This document shows positions 61,345 to 64,000 of a DNA stretch of 64,000 nucleotides, piece by piece. Numbering within the stretch: position 1 is the stretch's first letter; each line of letters starts with the position of its first letter. This stretch comes from Pleurotus ostreatus/Saccharomyces cerevisiae fusant. Its lineage: Eukaryota > Opisthokonta. A program made the position numbers and the translations under genes. The DNA lies in NCBI GenBank assembly GCA_024196135.1, contig JAMQCK010000069.1, forward strand, positions 1 through 64,000. Direction: 5' to 3'. The notes under the pieces are model-generated. The model was given only the letters and a program-made list of their open reading frames with translations, made no database searches and had not been told where the DNA came from.

Positions 61345-62924
61345 CTAGCCAGTCTTCCTCTTCTTCGTCTTGCGGTCGGCGCCTGCGGGGACCTCTGACG
61401 TAGCAGCGCGCTTGGCAAGCGCGATGGGGGCGGCAGGCGAGGCATCCGTCATCCTCGAGCGAAGATCGTATCGAGAGAGAGGGGCAGCGGCAGAATTGGC
61501 ATCGGATTGCCTCCGCGAGCGAAGTTCGTACCGGAACGAGAATGCAGCGCCAGGCGCAGTGGGCGCGGTGTCTTCGAACGCCGGCTCTGTGTGAGCACTC
61601 CGACGCTTAGTCGAGGCAAGGCGCTTCGGCTTGCGTGTGGGAGCAGTTTCGACCTTCTTCTTGGAGGCCAGCCGGCGAGAGCGAGACGTAGAACCCTTGA
61701 AGACGTGATCGCCGAGTTCCCTTTCGAGCCGAGCGATAGCATCCGGTGTCTCCGCCTCGAAGAGATGGGAGAGCGAAGCATATAGCCTGATGTAAAGTCG
61801 TTCTTCGGCGTCGGATAGGGTACCAGGGACCTTCTTGGTGTGGCGCACATGGAGCTTGAGGGTCGCGTTCCAAAGATGGAAGGCTGGCTTGGTGTGGCTG
61901 ACAACGATGCGAGGGGCATCGCGGGGGAGCCAGAGATCATGTGGTATATATCCAGGGGGAAATTTGGGGCGTTCTCGACAGCTGTTGGGAATGTCGTCTG
62001 GTGTGATGACTCGCGCCTTCGTTTCGGACTCGTCGTCCGTCTCGCCGGGTTGAGGAAAGTCCACAAAATCCCCGTTTTCGGGGTCTTCGGCCTCTTCGGT
62101 GGCTTCAAATGTCGACGGGAGCAGGGTGTCAAGGTGTTCATAAGTCCGCTGCAGAGGACCCCAGCATGGCATCTGCATGGGTTGGCAGCAGCTGAGGTGG
62201 TGGACGGCGTATGTGAACTTGCGGGCGGGGAACATCTAGCGTAGGTAGGTCAGTAAAGACGCCCGAAAGGTAGACGATACAACGACGTACGTCAAGGTAG
62301 CTCTGTTTCGTGCCCTTCGCATTCTCCATGATTGTCAGGCATTCTTCCAGCTCGACAGGAAGCAGAAAGAAGTTGCCATCGCCCAGGCGCTCTTCGTCGT
62401 CAGACGAACCATCGAAATACTTGTGAGATAGGCAGTTCACTGCGACAATAAGCTACTGCACATCAAGCATGCATCGGTATCAGTACTCACTGAGATCACA
62501 ATTGCCAGTGCAGTCCAAAAATAAGACCCGCTCTTCAACACCGTTAATGGTGACGATTTTCCCAATGGCTTCTTGCAATAGTATGAACTACGCAAACGTC
62601 AGTATGCGTTGATAGTGAAGACCTGAGACTCCGGCGCACCAGTCTTTTATTAGTTCGCTCCAGAGATCTTGGCACAATGTGGATGAGGTGAAGCACAGTG
62701 GGGTCGACAAATCCCCACAAGACACAGGACACAGAACCTATGAGCGCGATGACCTTCTTCTTGCCCGCCTTCCATCGATGAACGGAAGTTCGACGTGTGG
62801 GTGTCGACCTGAGTAGATCTCTCAAGAATTGGGCGCCATCGAACTCGGGGGTGCTCTGTCGAGGGGCGTCGGCGAACCGGACGGTGGCCTGAACTACCGC
62901 ATTCGAGGGACCGACGTCCGACAT
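61345..62924 (-). CDS. A-3: HNH_2-like nuclease-type protein, shorter form
   Basis: Family A, copy 3; exons (complement): 62924..62640, 62587..62491, 62439..62291, 62235..61345 (473 aa; an in-frame ATG at 62969 would add 15 residues). Intron phases 0, 1, 0 equal those of A-1 and A-2. HLIHIVPRS (His82), TGNCDL (Asn124) and CLSHKYFDG (His133) preserve the H...N-x8-H spacing. FPPGYIPHD and VSHTKPAFHLWNATLKLHVR correspond to the SHxNxVF segment of the others. The tail is much shorter: a basic region with SRSRRLASKK and KPKRLASTKRR, then two repeats of the type YELRSR/YDLRSR. Divergent partner of B-7. The most diverged A copy. Confidence 0.77.
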
Positions 62925-63258
62925 ATTGTAGGAGGATGGGTGACGGGCGTCTGGAGGAAGACCGAGCAACCATCGTTGCGCTCCTTTTATTTAAATACTC
63001 AGCGCCGACCATTGTGTCGGTCATGTTTTTGTCGAACGTGCAAGTCATTTCCCCATTGGGTTTGATCTGCGTTCATCATAGGGAAAGGACAAAGCAGGAT
63101 GAATGGTCTGGCCCGTAGCCTTGTTTGCCACGGAGATGGCGGTCGAAGACAAGTCCGAAGTCCACATGTCACGCGCGGCGTCCGATTCTGTGACGGTGGC
63201 GTGACCGAACAACGCGTCGATCAGACTCGGAGCGCCCTTGTTTCCTTCTCGAACCGCC
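62925..63258. promoter_or_regulatory. Divergent promoter of A-3 / B-7
   Basis: 334 bp. ACAAAG at 63089-63094 reads CTTTGT toward A-3, about 165 bp before its ATG. It is weaker than the elements of the other two pairs. Promoter function is inference. Confidence 0.4.
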
Positions 63259-64000
63259 ATGCCACCATCCCCAGCCTCCTCTGCTAGCACAACCTCCCTA
63301 CATCAGCGACTATACTGTCCCATATCTGGTCCCAATTCAGAACTGATAACTGTGCAATTGATAGAGGAGAAACCTAAGAAGATAGAAGAACCTGAGGCAT
63401 GTTCCTTCTCGAATGGTTGTTATACCGCAGCTCATCTGCGACAGTCAGGATGTATGGAATGGCTCTTTGGCCTCCCCCGCGGGGGGTTGTCTTACTATCT
63501 CTCGTCGCCGCAGAACATGATCTATCGTGCGTGTCTTCGACTCGACGGATTCCCATCCTTAACGCAATCACAGTTCGTGAGGACATTGCGGAACTCTACG
63601 CCGGTGCCGAGTTCACCCTTGCACCTACTTTCGAACTCTACTGCGATATCATGGACTTCGTCAAGCATGCTGGCGTCGTCGATCGTGACGAAGAGGACGA
63701 GTCGCCACGCCGCCCTCTGACTGCGGTGCGTTGCCTGTAGCACTCCGCATGCACTTGTCTGATTAACGAACGAAATGTCTAGCTTTGCCCACCTTCTGGT
63801 CGGTATCGCTACGTATTCATCCCCTTTACGGAGGCGGCACGCAAGCTACAATCCGAGTTCAAGATGCAACCACAAACAGAGGCCGACATGAACGGGGGCG
63901 TACATCCTATCGAGAATAAAGCCCTCTTTCCCGGCAGCGATCAATTCCCGGTCGTGGAATCCCACGCCCACCCATTCTCAGTCTGCAACTACGCTAACGA
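63259..64000 (+). CDS. B-7: pseudo-HNH family protein (partial, runs off window)
   Basis: Family B, copy 7; the right edge cuts exon 4. Exons: 63259..63396, 63445..63526, 63574..63725, 63783..>64000. It shows LYCPISGPNSELITVQLI, EWLFGLPRGGLSYYL, Asn70 in PQNMIY, REDIAELYAGAEFTLAPT, SPRRPLTA, YRYVFIPFTEAARKLQ and VESHAHPFSV. The last His position is Ala79. The first intron appears to use GC-AG (GAG|GCATGT at 63397), because only this join keeps exon 2 at 82 nt and in frame. Divergent partner of A-3. Exon 4 resembles subgroup 1 (MQPQTEADMNGGVHP), whereas exon 3 resembles subgroup 2 (IAELYA). Confidence 0.78.

Overview
The window is nuclear DNA from a filamentous basidiomycete, most likely an Agaricomycete and perhaps a polypore. 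The basis is its GC-rich coding sequence, many short (about 45-60 bp) GT-AG introns, and gene content: a UBP3/USP10-type deubiquitinase, a CSC1/OSCA channel, a thaumatin-like secreted protein, a fungal UbiA prenyltransferase and eIF4A. Coding joins were worked out by hand from splice signals and reading frame; no database search was run.

Layout. 1-2.7 kb: gene-poor, with short CTTGAG/CTCAAG repeat clusters. 2.7-8.3 kb: deubiquitinase and, convergent to it, a SET-domain lysine methyltransferase. 9.1-15.9 kb: first block of the repeated 'A/B' families described below. 17.1-31.2 kb: a basic-region protein, a small conserved protein, three intron-containing tRNA-Pro genes, a CSC1-type channel, a C-terminal zinc-finger protein, a thaumatin-like protein and an HMG-box factor. 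31.7-43.5 kb: a run of minus-strand genes (membrane-anchored amidohydrolase, amidase, eIF4A, UbiA prenyltransferase). 44.8-50.8 kb: second A/B block. 51-55 kb: MFS transporter and dual-specificity phosphatase. 57-64 kb: third A/B block, running off the right edge.

The most interesting content is two interleaved, multi-copy gene families that I call A (3 copies: 9103-11624, 46569-49164, 61345-62924) and B (7 copies: 12049, 14572, 44801, 49505, 57258, 59011, 63259). Every A lies head-to-head with a B across 334-446 bp. Each A keeps a His...Asn-x8-His pattern with the spacing of the fungal HNH_2 nuclease fold, followed in the two long copies by an acidic/basic disordered tail. Each B carries the matching scaffold (CPxSG; an invariant Asn; RxDIxxLF) but the last His is Asn, Ser or Ala in all seven copies and the first His position is also changed. 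B genes share one four-exon architecture whose second and third exons are exactly 82 and 152 nt in every copy. The simplest reading is a nuclease-like protein paired with an expanded family of pseudo-nuclease relatives under a shared divergent promoter. The promoters carry ACAAAG-type (HMG-box-like) elements. What the pair does is not known from sequence; conflict, self/non-self recognition or regulation are all possible and are labelled as inference.

The other genes look like ordinary housekeeping or secondary functions with no evident pathway linking them.
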